Source: Treponema sp.
GTDB taxonomy: Bacteria; Spirochaetota; Spirochaetia; Treponematales; Breznakiellaceae
DNA length: 41,448 nucleotides
Assembly (NCBI GenBank): GCA_009784775.1
Contig: WQXQ01000007.1
Span: forward strand, 1 to 41,448
Direction: 5' to 3'
This document shows, piece after piece, positions 41,343 to 41,448 of this stretch. Position 1 is the first letter of the stretch, and each line of letters begins with the position of its first letter. A model generated the notes under the pieces. It ran no database searches and was not told where the DNA came from. It worked only from the letters and a program-made list of their open reading frames with translations. Both the position numbers and the translations under genes were made by a program.

Positions 41343-41448
41343 GCGGTGATAATCTTCCCAATAGCAAGTAAAAAGATGATAATTTTTAAGATTTGAAAAT
41401 ATTCCAGGGCAGGAGTTTTTCCCAGTCTTCGGGTGAGGCAGCGAGGGG
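41337..41448 (-). mobile_element. End of an IS66-family-like insertion sequence
   Basis: The end begins with ATAAGCGGTGAT (from 41339), close to the GTAAGCG ends of IS66-family elements, directly after the interrupted hydrolase. On the minus strand a transposase C-terminus reads into it. Only the last ~110 bases of the element are in the window, so its other end, the target duplication and its size cannot be seen. Confidence 0.55.
41386..41448 (-). CDS. C-terminal end of an IS66-type transposase (partial)
   Basis: The final 20 codons read PLAASPEDWEKLLPWNIFKS and stop at 41388-41386. The closing pattern of an acidic helix followed by LLPWN is the hallmark of the IS66 transposase C-terminal domain. 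The rest of the gene lies beyond the window end. The family call rests on this short motif and on the ATAAGCGG end next to it. Confidence 0.55.
   Translation of the reverse strand, partial: PLAASPEDWEKLLPWNIFKS

Overview
The window reads as a chromosomal segment of a spirochaete, most likely a gut- or host-associated Treponema. This is inferred from the many short lipoproteins with loose lipoboxes, the chemoreceptor and class III cyclase signalling genes, the bifunctional AroD-AroE, the GluRS sequence style and an EF-G-like paralogue. No rRNA or tRNA gene was recognised. Gene density is high, with many 4-14 base overlaps. Most intergenic space holds promoters or palindromic repeats.

Region 1 (1-7250) is accessory and surface-oriented. 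It holds a frameshifted lipoprotein gene, an XRE regulator, and two copies of a two-gene cassette: a subtilisin-like (S8) lipoprotein protease plus a small lipoprotein built from two copies of a ~125-residue domain. The cassettes point towards each other. In one the genes run protease then repeat lipoprotein; in the other the order is reversed and the two genes share an ATGA overlap. This is the best candidate for an undescribed system.

Region 2 (7284-19260) is core-like and runs on the + strand: DHH phosphoesterase, murG, cvpA-like, DNA polymerase III delta'-like subunit, an NtrB/NtrC-type two-component pair, a chemoreceptor, gltX and a DinG-type helicase. Region 3 (19257-25490) holds a B-repeat lipoprotein, an Rrf2 regulator, a lipoprotein whose transcript may be leaderless, a membrane adenylate cyclase, and a minus-strand group of membrane protein, Hpt protein and HD-GYP response regulator.

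Region 4 (25490-33660) has an EF-G-like GTPase lacking the catalytic histidine, a palindromic repeat, a membrane alpha/beta hydrolase, a DpnA-like adenine methyltransferase, a CHASE2 cyclase, and a HigA-like helix-turn-helix fused to a histone-H1-like lysine/alanine tail. Region 5 (33680-38937, minus strand) is metabolic: thioesterase, aroDE, rpiA, XRE-cupin regulator and an acyl-CoA synthetase. Region 6 (38956-41448, plus strand) is a NifU-domain protein, a NusG-II-domain protein, a Gx-type membrane protein and a metallo-beta-lactamase. The last gene is cut by what looks like the end of an IS66-type element.

A recurring theme is small repeats. Two homologous ~140-bp palindromic elements lie between genes. 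Guanine-rich heptad repeats sit in frame inside two coding sequences, and a possibly related insertion lies in gltX. All calls come from reading the sequence; no database search was run.
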